Assembly (NCBI GenBank): GCA_963826505.1
Contig: CAWGXG010000008.1
Location: forward strand, 1,798,001 to 1,862,000
Length of the DNA stretch: 64,000 bases
Origin: CAWGXG01 sp963826505
GTDB lineage: Bacteria > Chloroflexota > Anaerolineae > Aggregatilineales > Aggregatilineaceae
Direction of reading: 5' to 3'
In this document: positions 25,834 through 35,344 of the stretch, piece by piece
How positions within the stretch are numbered: the stretch's first letter is position 1
Layout of the letters: every line of letters begins with the position of its first letter
Notes under the pieces: model-generated
The model's input: the letters and a program-made list of their open reading frames with translations, nothing else
The model's database searches: none
Told to the model about the DNA's origin: nothing
Translations under genes and position numbers: made by a program

Positions 25834-28530
25834 ATGCCGCCCGAAAACAATGCCCTCAACTCGTCAAATCCTCTCAGCGCCGACATCAAGTTGCTGGGAA
25901 ATCTGCTGGGGATGGTGATCCGCGAGCAGCACGGCAGCGCCGCATTGGAAACTGTCGAAACCGTGCGCGCCAGCGCCAAAGATCGCCGCGGCGGTGACCT
26001 GCTGGCCCATGTCAGCCTCATGCATATCATCGACGGGCTGGACCTGGACGCCAAACGCGTCCTGATCCGCGCTTTTGGTAATTACTTCCAACTGATCAAC
26101 ATCGCGGAAGATCAGCAGCGTATCCGCGTACTGCGCCAGCGCGAGCGCAGCGGCGCTTTGAGCGAATCGATCGTGGAAGCGATCCTGCATCTGCGCGCGG
26201 CAGGCGTCAGTGCCGCCGACCTGCGCGGCCACCTGGATCGCTTCGGTGTGCGGCTGGTGATGACCGCCCACCCTACCGAGGCCAAGCGCCAGGAAGTCCT
26301 GGTCAAACTGCGGCACATTGCAGACAGCATCGCGCGTTACAACCGCGAGGCCCTGCTCCCACGCGAAGCGGACGCGCTCACCGATGCGCTGGCGGAAGAG
26401 ATCGAGGAACTGTGGCAGACACGCCCCACGCGCGCCGCGCGAGCGACAGTCGCCGACGAGGTCGAGTTTGGGATCTACTTCCTTACCTCGGTCATCATGG
26501 ACACAGCGATCGACGTGTTGGACGATCTGCGCGCCGCCCTGCAAACGCATTATCCCGAAGAGGACTGGTCCGATCTGCCGTCGCCGCTGCGCTTCGCCTC
26601 GTGGATCGGCGGCGACCGCGACGGGAATCCCAACGTCACGCCGCAGGTCACCTGGGACGCGTTGGCAGCACTGCGCACGGCGGCCCTGCGCGTTTATCTG
26701 GGCGAGATCGCCTTCCTGCGTGACCACCTGACGCAGGACACCGACGAATTCGGCGCGGCTGACTCCCTGTGTGCGGATCAAGCCGCGACGCCGGACGACT
26801 GCCCCACCGAACTCTACCGCGCGCGGCTTGACGCGATCTGGGCGCGGCTGAATGACGACAGCGGGCCAGAGGCCTACGCCAGCGGGGATAGTCTGCTGCG
26901 CGATTTGCAGGCGATTCAAGATAGTCTGCGCGAGCATCACGGGGCGCGGGTGGCGGCTGGACGGTTGGCGCGGTTGGTAGAAAAAGTCCGGCTGTTCGGG
27001 CTGCATCTCGCCCCGCTGGAAGTGCGGCAGGACGCGCGCCGTCACGCAGCGGCCCTGGACGATATTTTCCGCGAGTATGCCATTTGCACGCATTATCTCG
27101 ACCTTTCTGAAGAAGAAAAACAAGCCTTGCTGCGCCGCGAGATTGCCAACCCGCGCCCGCTCTTCCCGCCGGACCCGGCTTTTTCGGAGGCGGCCAACGA
27201 GGTCATCGCCACGTGGCGCATGGTTGCCGGAGCGCTGCACCGCTACGGACCGGGCGTGATCGATACGGCTATCGCCAGTATGAGCACCGCGCCCAGCGAC
27301 GTGCTGACCCTGCTGCTGCTGGCGCACGAAGTCGGCGTGGCGGACCAGATCGACCTGGTGCCGCTGTTCGAAACGGTAGACGATCTCGATCGCGCGCCGG
27401 ACGTAATGGCGACGCTGTTCGCCATGCCGGAATACCAGCGCTATCTCAACGGGCGCACGCTGCGCCAGCAGATCATGTTAGGTTATTCCGACAGCAGCAA
27501 AGACGGCGGTTATATCGCGTCAACCTGGGGGCTGTATGTAGCTCAAGAGCGGCTGGGCACGCTGTGCCACGCGCACGGCATCCAGCTCGAACTGTTTCAC
27601 GGGCGCGGCGGCAGCATTGGGCGCGGTGGTGGCCCGACCAACCGCGCCATCCTGGCGCAGTCGCCGGTGGCCATGCAGGGCCGCATCAAGATCACCGAAC
27701 AGGGCGAAGTGATCGCCCACCGCTATAGCAACGCCGACATCGCGCGTCGCCACCTGGAACAGGTGGTCCACGCGGCGTTGATCGCCACATGCGCGCCGCC
27801 GGGGACGGTCGTACTGCCAGAGTGGCGCGCCGCGATGGATATGCTGGCGGAGGCCGGTCGGCTCGCGTATCGTTCGCTGGTCTATGAAACACCCGGTTTC
27901 ATGGAGTACTGGCAGAGCGCCACGCCGATTCAGGAGCTGGCCATGATGCCCATCGGCTCGCGACCCGCCAAACGTGGCGCGGGCGGTTTCTCCCAGATTC
28001 GCGCGATTCCCTGGGTCTTTTCCTGGATGCAAAGCCGCGCTATCATCCCCAGTTGGTACGGCATCGGGAGCGCGTTCGAGGCGTACTGCGAGTCAGATGA
28101 CTGTGCAGGCGCGGGCATGGACCGTCTGCGTGCGATGTTAGCGGAATGGCCGTTTTTCCGCGCGCTCATCCAAAACGTCGAGATGGACCTGGCGAAAGCC
28201 GACCTGGGGATCGCGGAGTTATACGCCGGACTGGTCGAGGACGTCGCACTGCGCGAGTCGATCTTCGCGCAGATCGCTGCCGAGCACGCCCGCGCATGTG
28301 GCTATGTCAGCCAGATCACCAAGCAGGACACGCTGTTGGCCAGCAATCCGGTGATGAGGCTGTCGATCGACCGGCGCAACCCGTATGTGGACCCGTTGAA
28401 TTTCATCCAGGTGGCGCTGCTGCGCGAACTGCGCAGCCTGGATGCGGACTCGCCCGACTATGAAACGCTGCTGCAAGCCGTGATGCTGACGGTGAATGGC
28501 ATCGCAGCGGGCATGAAAACGACCGGTTGA
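25834..28530 (+). CDS. ppc: Phosphoenolpyruvate carboxylase
   Basis: The 898-residue protein is a full-length PEPC, which makes oxaloacetate from PEP and bicarbonate. It has the catalytic histidine motif VMTAHPTEAKRQ (near residue 145) and WIGGDRDGNPNVT. The second catalytic site is GYSDSSKDGGYIAS, followed by FHGRGGSIGRGGGP near residue 587 and KRGAGGFSQIRAIPWVFSW. The C-terminus ends LTVNGIAAGMKTTG, the usual PEPC ending. The ATG at 25834 has no strong ribosome site. It supplies the anaplerotic route to the TCA cycle. It is not clearly in an operon. Confidence 0.95.
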   Translation: MPPENNALNSSNPLSADIKLLGNLLGMVIREQHGSAALETVETVRASAKDRRGGDLLAHVSLMHIIDGLDLDAKRVLIRAFGNYFQLINIAEDQQRIRVLRQRERSGALSESIVEAILHLRAAGVSAADLRGHLDRFGVRLVMTAHPTEAKRQEVLVKLRHIADSIARYNREALLPREADALTDALAEEIEELWQTRPTRAARATVADEVEFGIYFLTSVIMDTAIDVLDDLRAALQTHYPEEDWSDLPSPLRFASWIGGDRDGNPNVTPQVTWDALAALRTAALRVYLGEIAFLRDHLTQDTDEFGAADSLCADQAATPDDCPTELYRARLDAIWARLNDDSGPEAYASGDSLLRDLQAIQDSLREHHGARVAAGRLARLVEKVRLFGLHLAPLEVRQDARRHAAALDDIFREYAICTHYLDLSEEEKQALLRREIANPRPLFPPDPAFSEAANEVIATWRMVAGALHRYGPGVIDTAIASMSTAPSDVLTLLLLAHEVGVADQIDLVPLFETVDDLDRAPDVMATLFAMPEYQRYLNGRTLRQQIMLGYSDSSKDGGYIASTWGLYVAQERLGTLCHAHGIQLELFHGRGGSIGRGGGPTNRAILAQSPVAMQGRIKITEQGEVIAHRYSNADIARRHLEQVVHAALIATCAPPGTVVLPEWRAAMDMLAEAGRLAYRSLVYETPGFMEYWQSATPIQELAMMPIGSRPAKRGAGGFSQIRAIPWVFSWMQSRAIIPSWYGIGSAFEAYCESDDCAGAGMDRLRAMLAEWPFFRALIQNVEMDLAKADLGIAELYAGLVEDVALRESIFAQIAAEHARACGYVSQITKQDTLLASNPVMRLSIDRRNPYVDPLNFIQVALLRELRSLDADSPDYETLLQAVMLTVNGIAAGMKTTG

Positions 28531-28578
28531 TGTCCGGCCCAGTTACTTTTTCAGGGGATGATCACAGGATTTGGAGCT

Positions 28579-28944
28579 ATGCGACTGATAATTGACCGCA
28601 TCACGGTTGCTGTAAACGACATGGCCGCGATGGTGGCCTTCTATAACGCCGTATTTGGCTGCAAGCTGGAGCTGGTCGATCCAGCTAGCGAATTTCCGTT
28701 TCACGTGGGCCGCCTGGGGGACCTGGAGCTGGTGTTTTGCCCCAACAGCCTGACCCAGATCGAGGCAACGAAGAATCGCCAGCAGCTTCGGCTGGTGGTG
28801 GATGACATCCAGGCGACGATTCTCACTGGATTGAAGGCGGGCGGCACGACATTGGGCGACATCCAGCGCACGGATGACGCGGTCGTCGGTGGCCTGAGCG
28901 ACCCGGATGGCAACTCGATCGAACTCATCCAATACCGGCGCTGA
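28579..28944 (+). CDS. VOC-superfamily (glyoxalase/bleomycin-resistance-like) protein
   Basis: The 121-residue protein starts at the ATG at 28579, with GGATTTGGAG directly upstream; the in-frame ATG at 28558 is also possible. It shows the paired beta-alpha-beta-beta-beta units of VOC proteins: RITVAVNDMAAMVAFYNAVFG, then LGDLELVFCP, LRLVVDDIQATILTGLKAGG and GLSDPDGNSIELIQ. The metal-binding set is incomplete by eye, so catalysis is uncertain. Confidence 0.8.
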   Translation: MRLIIDRITVAVNDMAAMVAFYNAVFGCKLELVDPASEFPFHVGRLGDLELVFCPNSLTQIEATKNRQQLRLVVDDIQATILTGLKAGGTTLGDIQRTDDAVVGGLSDPDGNSIELIQYRR

Positions 28945-29168
28945 ACGCACGCAGCCAGACTGTGAGCCCTTCCACACGACGCGGGCGCGAATGACCATTG
29001 CCGCGCCCTGTCCGTTTTGGTAAACTCTCCATGTTATGCGGGTGGACAAAACAACCCACAGAGGACACATAGTTGAGTTGAAGAACCCGGAGGTGAAACG
29101 AGAGGTCTTCACCCTCTTTGCCTTTCTCGTTTTGCCTCTGTGGACTGTCTTTTTCCCCGCGCAGCAAG
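28945..29168. other. Intergenic region with an imperfect hairpin
   Basis: The arms CCACAGAGG (29056-29064) and CCTCTGTGG (29135-29143) are a 9-bp perfect inverted repeat. A second, longer imperfect pair lies inside (29090-29103 with 29124-29137, 12 of 14 bases matching). No gene is recognised. It could be a small mobile repeat or a regulatory hairpin upstream of uvrA. Confidence 0.45.
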
Positions 29169-29197
29169 TTGACATGCTCCGGCGCGCGCAGTACACT
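29169..29197 (+). promoter_or_regulatory. Sigma70-type promoter upstream of uvrA
   Basis: TTGACA (29169-29174) and TACACT (29192-29197) with a 17-base spacer. The uvrA ATG lies about 110 bases downstream, leaving room for a leader. No LexA-type palindrome was recognised near it. Confidence 0.6.
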
Positions 29198-29307
29198 ATA
29201 GAACGTGCGTTCGTGGCACATTCGTTCGCATTCCGGCTACCCCCGAACCGTCCGCCGAATGTTAGACCGTTATCCTTAGTTGTTCAGCACGAGGGACAGG
29301 CAAACTC

Positions 29308-32222
29308 ATGGCGCAGAACCAGATTGTTGTGCGCGGTGCTCGCGAGCATAACCTCAAGAACGTCGATGTGGTGATCCCCCGCGACAAGCTCGTCGTGATC
29401 ACGGGGTTGAGCGGCAGCGGCAAGAGCTCGCTGGCGTTCGATACCATTTTCGCCGAAGGCCAACGCCGCTATGTCGAGTCGCTGTCGGCCTATGCCCGGC
29501 AGTTTCTCGGCCAGATGGAAAAACCCGATGTCGATCAGATCGAAGGGCTGTCGCCTTCGATCTCGATCGATCAGAAGAGTGTCAGCAACAACCCGCGCTC
29601 CACGGTGGGGACCGTCACTGAGATTTACGACTACCTGCGCTTGCTGTACGCGCGCATCGGCATTCCCCACTGCCCCGTGTGCGGTGAACGCGTCGTCGCG
29701 CAGTCGGCTCAGCAGATCGTCGAAGCGATCGAGGCGTGGCCGGACGGCAAACGCATTCAGATCCTGTCGCCGATCATCAAGGCGCGCAAGGGCCGTCACG
29801 AAAAAGTGCTCGAAGACATCCGCAAGGCGGGTTTCGTGCGCGTGCGCGTCAATGGGGAAGTCCACGACGTGGGCGACGAGATCGAGCTAGAACGCTACAA
29901 GGCGCACACCATCGAAGTCGTGGTGGACCGTCTGATCGTGCGGCATTATGAGGATCCGAACGACGAGGAATCCCAGGCCGCGCGCAGCCGCCTGACCGAC
30001 TCGGTCGAAACCGCTATGGAGATGGGCGACGGGATCGTGATTGTCAACGATGTCAGCGATCCGGACAACCCGGTCGATCACCTGTACAGTGAGCACCTGG
30101 CTTGCGTGTATGGGCATGTCAGCTTGCCAGAGATCGAGCCGCGCACGTTCTCGTTCAACAGCCCGCACGGCGCGTGCCCAACTTGCCAGGGACTCGGCAT
30201 GAAACGCGAGTTCGACCCGGAACTGATCGTCCCGAACCAGGAACTGACCATCGAAGAAGGCGCACTCGCGCCCTGGAATACGAGCAGCCAGGATAGCTGG
30301 ACACGCACGATCCTGCTGGAAGCGTGCCGCAGCTTCGGCATCCCGACGGATGTGCCGTGGGTCGAGCTCTCCGAAAAACAGCAGAAGCTGCTGCTCTACG
30401 GCTCCGACAAGAAGATTCGCATCCAGCACGAGCGCGACGACGGCAGTCATTTTTCGTTCAACACGCAGTTCGAAGGTGTGCTGAGCAGCATTGCGCGGCG
30501 CTACCGCGAAACGACGTCCGACTATATGCGCAACAAGTATGAAGAATTCATGAGCGAGCGCCCGTGCGAGACGTGCAACGGCAACCGTCTGCGGCCCGAA
30601 GCCTTGGCGGTGACCGTCGCCGATAAGCCGATCCACCATGTCACGGCGCTGCCGATCAAAGAGTCTGCTGCGCTGGGTGCAAAGTCTGCGCGGGACCGGT
30701 CCTCAGGCTAACGGGCATCCGCTGTTGAGCGAGCGGGACATGCAGATTGCGTGGCAGATTCTCAAAGAGATCGAAGCTCGCGCGCAGTTCATGGTCAACG
30801 TCGGGCTGGATTATTTGTCGCTGCACCGCACGGCGGGCACGCTGTCCGGCGGCGAGGCGCAGCGCATCCGGCTGGCGACTCAGATCGGCAGCCAACTTAC
30901 GGGCGTGCTATACGTTCTGGATGAGCCGAGCATCGGCCTGCACCAGCGCGATAACGCACGCTTGTTAGCTACGCTGGAAGGCATGCGCGACCTGGGGAAT
31001 ACGCTTCTGGTGGTCGAGCACGATCACGAGACGATGCTGGCCGCGGATTGGATCATCGACCTGGGGCCGGGCGCAGGCGAGCACGGCGGCGAGATCGTCG
31101 CGGAAGGCACGCCCGAAGAAGTCATGGCGAATCCCAACAGCATCACCGGGCGCGTACCTGTCCGGGCGGCAGTGCATCCCCCTACCCACGCAGCGACGGC
31201 CTGGCAATGGGCTGGAAATCGTGGTACGTGGCGCGCGAGAGAACAACCTTAAGAATGTGGACGTGGCGATTCCGTTGGGCAAGCTGATCGTGATCACTGG
31301 GGTGAGCGGTTCCGGCAAGTCCACGCTGATGATCGAGGTACTGTACAAGAAACTGGCGCAGTCAATTTACAGCGCCAAGGACCGTCCCGGCGAGCACGAC
31401 CGGATCGACGGGCTGGAACACATCGACAAAGTGATCCACATCGACCAGTCGCCGATCGGGCGCACGCCGCGCAGCAATCCCGGCACGTATACCAAGATGT
31501 TCGACTCGATCCGCGAGCTTTTCGCGGAGATGCCGGAAAGCAAGATTCGCGGCTACAAAGCCGGGCGTTTCTCATTTAACGTCAAAGGTGGGCGCTGCGA
31601 GAACTGCCAGGGCGAGGGCCAGCTTCGGATTGAAATGCAGTTTCTGCCGGACATTTACGTGCCGTGCGAAGTGTGTCACGGCGCGCGCTACAACCGCGAA
31701 ACGCTGCAAGTCAAGTATAAGGGCAAGAGCATCGCGGACGTGCTCGACATGACCGTCAGTGAGGGGCTGGAGTTCTTCGACGCGATCCCGTCGATTCGCC
31801 CCAAGCTCGAAACGCTGGCGGCGGTCGGGCTGGGGTATGTGCGCATCGGGCAGCCCGCCCCGACGCTCTCCGGTGGCGAGGCGCAACGCGTCAAGCTCAG
31901 CCGCGAGCTGTCCAAGCGCGCTACCGGACAGACGCTCTACGTGCTGGACGAACCTTCGACTGGCCTGCATACAGCCGACGTCGCCAAGCTGATCGAAGTG
32001 CTGCAATCGCTGGTCGACAAAGGCAACACGGTGCTGATCATCGAGCATAACCCGGACATCATCAAGGTGGCCGACCATATCATTGACATGGGGCCAGAAG
32101 GTGGCGACGACGGCGGCTATCTGATCGCGGAAGGCACGCCCGAAGAGGTCGCGCGCGTGGAGACCAGCCATACCGGGCGCTTCCTGGCCGATTACCTCGA
32201 ATGGGCGCTGTGCGGGGACTGA
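29308..32222 (+). pseudogene. uvrA: Excinuclease ABC subunit A, two apparent frameshifts
   Basis: Joined across two one-base insertions (near 30665 and near 31150), the protein is 970 residues, normal for UvrA. Segment 1 (29308-about 30665) has Walker A ITGLSGSGKSSLAF and the first zinc-finger set. Segment 2 (about 30666-31150) carries GTLSGGEAQRIRLATQIGS and LYVLDEPSIGLHQRD. Segment 3 (about 31150-32222) has the second Walker A GVSGSGKSTL, the second zinc finger (CENCQG, CEVCHG) and the second ABC signature (LSGGEAQRVKLS, LYVLDEPSTGLH). The protein scans DNA for bulky lesions in nucleotide-excision repair. Removing one G at each site restores KESLRWVQSLRG and ITGRYLSGRQC. Because uvrA is rarely lost, sequencing indels are likely. 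Confidence 0.85.
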
Positions 32223-32515
32223 GGGCGCACGCCGTAGAAAACCGGTTGGCAGCAGGAGTCAGCTACCCGTCCGATTACCGGATCAACTTCGCTACGACGG
32301 TGTACAACTTCACCGGGGATCTGGGGGTATTGCCCCAGGCCGACACCCCGATCCTGAGTCCGCTTTCGTTGGAGCCGTGGAAACGGTTAGCCGCAATGTA
32401 TGTGGCGGACGAGAATTGGGATGCGGCGCGCACCGTGTACGACCGCATCCTCTCCGCCGATCCCTATGACGAAGATACCCGCACCCTTCAGGCGGCACTC
32501 CCACCCGCGCGATAA
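32201..32515 (+). pseudogene. Probable C-terminal relic of a TPR-bearing protein
   Basis: The frame from about 32264 reads SYPSDYRINFATTVYNFTGDLG, then LAAMYVADENWDAARTVYDRILSADPYDEDTRTLQAALPP, a TPR helix pair ending at 32515. It begins inside the end of uvrA and has no credible start, so it is probably what remains of a larger gene. It may still be expressed in some form. Confidence 0.4.
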
Positions 32516-32603
32516 GCAAGCGACCCGTCCGGCTTGATGCTATACTACGCGGTGCTCGCGTGCGCTCGCACCGGTTTATGGCGCGTTGGTGTCCGGATTC
32601 CGC

Positions 32604-34013
32604 ATGACCCGACAGTACAGTTTGCGTTTTACGGTATTTCTCCTGGTGTCCGATCTGGCGCTGGTCTGCCTGACGCTGCTGCTTGCCACTCGCCTGAGAA
32701 CAATGCTGTGGCTGGGCAAGAACGCCGATCCGACTACTTGGACCATGCCGCTGCCAGTATATCTGCTGGGCATAATCGTGTGGGGCACGACGTTTGTCTC
32801 GCTCAATCTCTACAGCCCGCGCCAATCCGTGCGACTGGGCGTAGAACTGCTGCGTGTTGCGGGCGGTACGCTGTTTGCCTGGATGGTCCTGGCCGGACTG
32901 CTGTACTTTACCTATCGCGATGTATCGCGCCTGGAATACGTCTATTTCCTGTTTTTCTACGTGGTGCTCATCGTCACGCACCGCAGCGTGCTGCGCGCCT
33001 GGTTCTGGCTGCGCGGCGGGCGACGCTACAGCGTGCGCCAGGTGCTGATCGTCGGGACGGGGTCGATTGCCCAGGAGATCGCGCGGGGTATTCGCGAGCA
33101 GACCTGGATGGGGCTGTCCTTGGCGGGCTTCGTGAGTCGCGATACGGCGGCGGAGTCACAGGAGGATGTGCGCGTGCTGGGGAAAATGGACGATTTGCCG
33201 GATCTCGTCGCACGGTACGACGTGGCCGAAGTTGTGATCGCACTGTCACGTCAGGAAACGGAGGGCATGGGACCGTTCATTTTCCGGCTGCAAGCACTGC
33301 CAGTCAACATTCGCCTGATCCCCGACTATTTTGATATGGCCTTTTTGCGCGTGGATATCGAGGATTTCAGCGGTATGCCGATGCTCAGCTTGAAGGAGCC
33401 AGTCCTCGATCCGTTTCAGCGGACGGTCAAGCGCGTGTTTGACGTGGTGGTAACTGTTGTGTTGTTAATCCCTGCCCTGCCGGTGATGGGCGTGGTCGCC
33501 GCGTTGGTCCGGCTGGACAGTCCCGGCCCGGCGCTGTTCAAGCAGCGACGCATCGGCGAGGGAGGGCAGCCCTTCACCATGTTCAAATTCCGGACGATGC
33601 GTGACGGCGCGGAAGAGGAGCAGCAACAGGCGATCGCGCCGGACGATCCTGAACCTATCGCGCACAAACGGCAGGACGATCCGCGCGTGACGCGGGTTGG
33701 GCATTGGCTGCGGCGTACCAGTTTGGACGAGCTGCCGCAGTTCTTTAATATTCTGCGCGGCCAGATGTCGCTGGTCGGCCCTCGTCCAGAGATGCCCTGG
33801 CTGGTCGATCGTTATGAGGAATGGCAGCGCAAGCGTTTCGAGGTGCCGCAAGGACTCACCGGCTGGTGGCAGGTCAATGGGCGATCGGATCGGCCCATGC
33901 ACCTGCACACCGAGGACGACCTGTACTACATCCGGAATTACTCGGTCTGGCTCGATCTCAAAATTATGTGGATGACGGTTCAGGCTGTATTCCAGCGGCG
34001 TGGTGCGTTTTGA
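32604..34013 (+). CDS. Polyprenyl-phosphate sugar transferase (exopolysaccharide initiation)
   Basis: The 469-residue protein (from the ATG at 32604; a TTG at 32586 is an alternative) has four or five N-terminal membrane helices, a Rossmann-like CoA-binding region (QVLIVGTGSIAQEIARGI, residues about 140-240) and a last helix. The C-terminal bacterial sugar transferase domain (PF02397) has SPGPALFKQRRIG, FKFRTMR, RRTSLDELPQF and MSLVGPRPE. It transfers a sugar-1-phosphate to undecaprenyl phosphate to start polysaccharide or O-antigen synthesis at the membrane. No downstream polysaccharide genes are adjacent. Confidence 0.9.
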   Translation: MTRQYSLRFTVFLLVSDLALVCLTLLLATRLRTMLWLGKNADPTTWTMPLPVYLLGIIVWGTTFVSLNLYSPRQSVRLGVELLRVAGGTLFAWMVLAGLLYFTYRDVSRLEYVYFLFFYVVLIVTHRSVLRAWFWLRGGRRYSVRQVLIVGTGSIAQEIARGIREQTWMGLSLAGFVSRDTAAESQEDVRVLGKMDDLPDLVARYDVAEVVIALSRQETEGMGPFIFRLQALPVNIRLIPDYFDMAFLRVDIEDFSGMPMLSLKEPVLDPFQRTVKRVFDVVVTVVLLIPALPVMGVVAALVRLDSPGPALFKQRRIGEGGQPFTMFKFRTMRDGAEEEQQQAIAPDDPEPIAHKRQDDPRVTRVGHWLRRTSLDELPQFFNILRGQMSLVGPRPEMPWLVDRYEEWQRKRFEVPQGLTGWWQVNGRSDRPMHLHTEDDLYYIRNYSVWLDLKIMWMTVQAVFQRRGAF

Positions 34014-34199
34014 TATCAGGAGATCGGGTATCACAGCAAGCCTGCCGCCAGTAAATTCGTACGCTGTACCGGGAATTCAGATGAGAGCCCCCAGTATCGA
34101 CCACTTTTGCCTGTATTCGTGCGAGCATAGAAAATTGCGCTCCCCCCTGATTTTCCCCTCAGGGAAGCGGCCTCACCACCAATTTCAGCCCCGGACTAA

Positions 34200-34228
34200 T
34201 TGACAAAAGAATCGAAATTTCCTATACT
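34200..34228 (+). promoter_or_regulatory. Promoter of the LacI-family regulator
   Basis: TTGACA (34200-34205), a 17-base spacer, TATACT (34223-34228). It lies just upstream of a LacI-type operator half-palindrome at 34239-34252. Confidence 0.75.
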
Positions 34229-34238
34229 GACAAATAGA

Positions 34239-34252
34239 TGGAACCGTTTCCA
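34239..34252. promoter_or_regulatory. LacI-family operator (autoregulation)
   Basis: The 14-mer TGGAACCGTTTCCA is a palindrome with one mismatched pair (one CG-type pair broken). It shares the core GGAACC...TTCC with the larger palindrome at 35312-35339. Its place between promoter and gene fits autorepression. Confidence 0.7.
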
Positions 34253-34281
34253 CGCATGAAGTTATTAGGAAGTTCTTGGTT

Positions 34282-35280
34282 GTGCCCACCATTCGAGACG
34301 TTGCCAGACGAGCCGGGGTAGGTGTAGGTACGGTATCCAGAGTGCTCAACGGAAGTCCTCAAGTGCGCGAGGAAACGCGCGAGAAAGTCCTGGCGGCTAT
34401 CAAGGAACTCGACTTCAGCCCCAACAGCGCCGCCCGCCAACTTTCTGGGGGGAAAACCTTTACAATCGGCGTCGTCAGTCCCTTTTTCACCTTCCCCTCC
34501 TTCGTCGAACGTCTGTCGGGTATTCAGGACGTGTTGGACATGTCCCGCTATGACCTGACGCTGTACAGCATCCGCTCCCCAGAACAAACCCGGCGGCGTC
34601 TGAATGCGTTGATCAATCAGGGCCGCATCGATGGGCTGATCATGTTGTCACTGCCGTTTGACGAAGAAGCCATCCAACGTGACGCGCCGCTGTTGCCTAT
34701 CGTCATCATCACCGACAGCGTCGCGGCCGGGGACTATCCCCGGATCGTGATCGACAATGTCGAAGGCGGACGGCTGGCCACGCAGCACCTCATCGCCCAC
34801 GGACACCGCGCGATCGGCTTCATCGGGGATTGGATCGATAACCCCTTTGGGTTCACGGGCACGCGCGATCGCTTTGACGGTTTCAAGCAGGCACTGGACG
34901 AAGCCGGGCTGGCGGTTAACCCGGATTGGTGCCGTTTCGGCGGGTACAGTCAGGCGGCAGCTCGACAGGATACGCACATCATCCTGACCGGAACGCAGCG
35001 CCCGACGGCGTTGTTCGTCGCCACCGACACGTTGGCGATGGGAGCGCTGGCCGCCGCGAATGACGTGGGGTTACGTGCGCCTAGCGATATCGCCGTGATC
35101 GGCTTTGACGACATCCAGGCCGCAGGTTATATGAATCTGACTACGGTCAGGCAGCCCTTATTTCGGAGCGGCCAATTGGCCGCCCAATACATGCTAGATT
35201 GGCTCAGAGATGGCCGCTTGCAGTCTGACTTATGGTACACCAAGCTGCCTCTGGAAATTATCGAACGGGCGACGGTCTAA
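34282..35280 (+). CDS. LacI-family transcription regulator
   Basis: The 332-residue protein starts at the GTG at 34282 (AGGAAG 9 bases upstream; a TTG at 34276 is closer to it and less likely). The helix-turn-helix (TIRDVARRAGVGVGTVSRVLNGSPQV) is followed by the hinge helix (PNSAARQLSGGK). The periplasmic-binding-like sensor domain has VIITDSVAAGDY, GHRAIGFIGD and ALFVATDTLAMGAL. It should repress its own promoter and the GH32 gene 65 bp downstream through the palindromes described. The ligand is probably a sugar. Confidence 0.9.
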   Translation: MPTIRDVARRAGVGVGTVSRVLNGSPQVREETREKVLAAIKELDFSPNSAARQLSGGKTFTIGVVSPFFTFPSFVERLSGIQDVLDMSRYDLTLYSIRSPEQTRRRLNALINQGRIDGLIMLSLPFDEEAIQRDAPLLPIVIITDSVAAGDYPRIVIDNVEGGRLATQHLIAHGHRAIGFIGDWIDNPFGFTGTRDRFDGFKQALDEAGLAVNPDWCRFGGYSQAAARQDTHIILTGTQRPTALFVATDTLAMGALAAANDVGLRAPSDIAVIGFDDIQAAGYMNLTTVRQPLFRSGQLAAQYMLDWLRDGRLQSDLWYTKLPLEIIERATV

Positions 35281-35311
35281 TCGGTTGGACAGGGGTTAAT
35301 TGTTTTTTGGT

Positions 35312-35339
35312 GCCATTGTGGAACCGGTTCCACAATGGC
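35312..35339. promoter_or_regulatory. 28-bp perfect palindrome, LacI-type operator of the GH32 gene
   Basis: The bases from 35312 to 35325 are exactly mirrored by 35326 to 35339. The core is GGAACCGGTTCC with flanks CCATTGT/ACAATGG. It lies between the end of the lacI-type gene and the GH32 start codon at 35345, and contains the same GGAACC half-site as the operator at 34239. Confidence 0.8.
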
Positions 35340-35344
35340 TAGAA

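Noticed and set aside
25864..27327. Antisense frame of 487 codons opposite ppc
   Set aside because: High GC third positions in ppc create open frames on the other strand; no protein features and no ribosome site.
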